Assembly: GCA_016946835.1 (NCBI GenBank)
Contig: JACVTC010000069.1
Location: 197,501 to 215,000 of the forward strand
DNA from: Neocallimastix lanati (nom. inval.)
Lineage: Eukaryota; Neocallimastigomycota; Neocallimastigomycetes; Neocallimastigales; Neocallimastigaceae
Reading direction: 5' to 3'
Length of the DNA: 17,500 nt
Positions within the stretch are counted from its first letter, which is position 1, and every line of letters begins with the position of its first letter. Shown one piece after another: positions 15,439 to 17,500 of the stretch. The notes beneath the pieces are model-generated. The model saw only the letters and a program-made list of their open reading frames with translations. It made no database searches and had not been told where the DNA came from. The translations under genes were made by a program, and so were the position numbers.

Positions 15439-16068
15439 TTTTTTACTGTTATTAATAGTATTATTAGTATTAGTACTGGTATTAGTATTATTGAATTATT
15501 ATTTATATATTATTATTATTTTAATTATGATATAAATAATTTGCAAAATTGTTGTTTATAGATGAAACGAAGGTAGTTTTAATAATTGGTTTTATAATAT
15601 TCCTGAATTTTTGAAATAAAATAAAATTAAATAAAAAAAAAATACCGGATAACTTAAATTATTAATTGAATATTAATAATATTTTTAATTATATTATTCT
15701 TATTTTTTTTTTTTTTTTTCTTCTTTTTATTAACCACAGAATAAAATTAAAGATTTTTAAATTAAATTTAATAAAAAAAAAAAGAGATTAAATAATAAAT
15801 TTAAACAGTAAGCTTTAACAATTCTGGATATAAATTTTAATATCAATTATTTGTTATTTGATTATGTTTTTGCTTAAATAAAAATAAATTAATACTATTT
15901 TATATTTTTTTTTAAACAAACGAAAAAGAAAAGGAATAAAATTAACGAAATATTATATAATGAGATTTAAACATTATTAATATATATATATGATTGTTTT
16001 ACAAAGATTTAAATAATTAAGAAATAAACATTATATATTAATTTGAATTAAATATATTATTTTATTAT

Positions 16069-16115
16069 TTTTTCCCTTTATTATATAATATAAATGTAAA
16101 TATGAAAGGGAAAAA
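16069..16115. repeat. 11-bp inverted repeat (hairpin)
   Basis: TTTTTCCCTTT pairs with AAAGGGAAAAA across a 25-nt AT-rich loop; allowing one bulged T, the stem grows to about 15 bp. The three G/C pairs make it less trivial than most AT palindromes here. Function unknown. Confidence 0.6.
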
Positions 16116-16195
16116 TAAAGTATATATATATTTTTATTTTTAATTCATTCCTTTTTTTTCAATCAATAAAAAATATTATAAAAATATATATCTTC

Positions 16196-16225
16196 TTTTT
16201 TTGTATTTATTATAATACAAAAAAA
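16196..16225. repeat. 12-bp inverted repeat (hairpin)
   Basis: TTTTTTTGTATT pairs perfectly with AATACAAAAAAA across a 6-nt loop. Mostly A:T pairs, so chance is a reasonable explanation. Confidence 0.5.
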
Positions 16226-16396
16226 TATATATATATTTTATATACTTAACATATATATACATATATATTTTTTTTTTATTTAATTAAATAATTTAATAAT
16301 TTATTTATCCAACAATTAACTTTTTTCTTATCAATTAAAATTTAAGAATTATTTAAAACCTTTATAATAGCTCATATTAATTTTTATATAGATATA

Positions 16397-16431
<35 letters not shown>

Positions 16432-16828
16432 CAAATTTAAATTTTTTTTTTGTTTTGTTTTGCTTTTGTTTTGTGAATTAACTTTATATAAAATATTATT
16501 ATTATTATCAACACTTGTTATGAAAATATATTTCTTCAACTTTATTTTGAAAAAAAAAAAAAAAAAAGTTATATATATATTTAAATATATAATTCAATAT
16601 TAAAAAATATATTTTGTTGAAGTTTAGAAGGTTTTAAGTTATATAGGTCAGGTTAAAATGTTTTTATTAATTATAACAATTAAAATTAAAATAAATTATT
16701 ATATACAAAGTTTTATAAATTAATAAAGATTTTTAATAATTAAAATCTATGTTTTATTAGAATCCTTTATTTAATAATTTAATGATAAGTTTTATTAAGA
16801 TTAATACTAAGAATTAGTATTATTGTTA

Positions 16829-17500
16829 TAATTGGGTTAGGTTAATTAGATTAGTTAGGTTAATAATCTTACAAAGATTATAAGTGAATGGAATTTCAAT
16901 TCCATTTTATACTAATCTAAAAATATTAATTAACAATATAATTCATTAATACCTTTAATCTTAATATATATATATATGTATATATGTATATTAGCAATTA
17001 AAAATATAATAATAAAATAGTATTGATAAGAAAGCTTTAATAAAATATCTTTATAATTATTAATAAAGCAATTTAAGAATAAAATAATTTATAAGTAAAA
17101 TTTAACAATAAAATAATTCAAGATCTTAAGCTAATTAAAAGTCAAATTTCTTAGAATATTTTAGAAATTATTTTGTTAACTTATTACTAATGATTACTAT
17201 ACTCGTTTATCTAAAACTATTAAGCATATTATAATTTTCTGTATAATTTAATTATTAATTTTTGTTTATAATGATTAATGTTATAAAGATCCAAGTTTAA
17301 GATTATATTTATATAAAATATTAGTTTATTATTTAGGTCCCTTTTAAATAATTAAATTATTTTTTATATATTTAAAATTCTTTAAACTTAATATCTCATG
17401 TTCTAATGATTCAAATGTGTTGAAATCAATTATATATATTATAGAACTGAATGTAGCTTTCTAATGAATATAATTCTGGCAAGAAATTTCCATTATTTTT
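16829..17500 (-). pseudogene. Decayed leucine-rich-repeat gene, 3' part or fragment
   Basis: Minus-strand blocks carry LRR spacing but lie in different frames with stops between. Block A (17500-17429) reads NNGNFLPELYSLES and then loses pattern. Block B (17460-17347, 38 codons) includes FNTFESLEHEILSLKNFKYI followed by KNNL, like the EILSLKNLKYL..NNL segment of plant-type LRRs. Block C (16906-16829, 26 codons, bounded by TAA on both sides) reads NGIEIPFTYNLCKIINLTNL then INLTQL, which fits N.I.IP....L..L.NL..L. Between B and C are only scattered LRR-like words such as LKLGSL. LRR proteins are abundant in anaerobic fungi. I infer a once intact LRR gene entering from the right edge and now degraded. 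Introns cannot fully explain the stops, but an active upstream part beyond the edge is possible. Confidence 0.5.
16837..16863. repeat. Three imperfect 9-bp tandem units
   Basis: TTAGGTTAA, TTAGATTAG, TTAGGTTAA in tandem. On the minus strand they encode the INLTNLINL run of the LRR relic, so the repetition is best explained by that protein pattern. Confidence 0.7.

Larger units (their letters stand above)
15439..16620. other. AT-rich upstream region of PEX2, no gene seen
   Basis: The part next to 15439 must hold the PEX2 promoter and leader. The remainder is A+T with an AAT array near 16397-16429 and two perfect inverted repeats (16069-16079 with 16105-16115; 16196-16207 with 16214-16225). 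No coding frame on either strand. Confidence 0.5.

Noticed and set aside
16837-16863. TTAGG-like interstitial telomeric repeat
   Set aside because: The unit is 9 bp, imperfect and only three copies; the minus strand encodes an LRR-type INLTNLINL run, which explains it better.
16846-16920. Three-way-junction RNA or miniature transposon: 10-bp outer inverted repeat (TTAGATTAGT with ACTAATCTAA) enclosing two hairpins
   Set aside because: It overlaps the LRR relic, no target-site duplication is visible, and palindromes are frequent in AT-rich DNA. Noted in case copies occur elsewhere.

Overview
The window looks like nuclear DNA of a very AT-rich fungus, most probably an anaerobic gut fungus (Neocallimastigomycota). 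Four genes have clear reading frames, broken by short introns with GT..AG ends, and preferred codons such as AAG, GGT, GCT and TTA. The DNA between and inside genes is almost pure A+T, with homopolymer runs up to 71 bases, (AT)n, (AAT)n and (GT)n tracts. The SR protein resembles the fungal Srp1 type, which favours a fungus over an AT-rich amoeba such as Dictyostelium. The taxonomic call is an inference from composition and gene style.

Layout: (1) minus strand, 1-1604: first six exons of an importin-11/Kap120-like karyopherin, running off the left edge. (2) plus strand, 2799-5436: complete cytosolic seryl-tRNA synthetase, six exons, 479 aa. The two genes are divergent across about 1.2 kb. (3) 5437-8427: gene-poor DNA between convergent genes, with islands of higher GC that look like decayed coding sequence, one possibly the RNase H end of a Ty1/copia element. 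(4) minus strand, 8428-10338: complete SR splicing factor, five exons, 220 aa, with one long intron. (5) 10339-13256: AT-rich, with one higher-GC relic near 11745-11985. (6) minus strand, 13257-15438: complete PEX2, six exons, 369 aa, with a full C3HC4 RING. (7) 15439-16620: AT-rich, nothing coding seen. (8) 16829-17500: broken pieces of a leucine-rich-repeat gene on the minus strand.

The intact genes are core eukaryotic functions (nuclear import, tRNA charging, splicing, peroxisome biogenesis) and do not form a pathway or cluster. None of the four intact genes was marked as one long open frame; each was assembled here by joining exons whose phases agree at every junction. The most interesting points are an intact PEX2 in what looks like an obligate anaerobe, the decayed LRR and possible copia remnants, and the large low-complexity tracts placed inside introns. 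I did not find a new multi-gene system.
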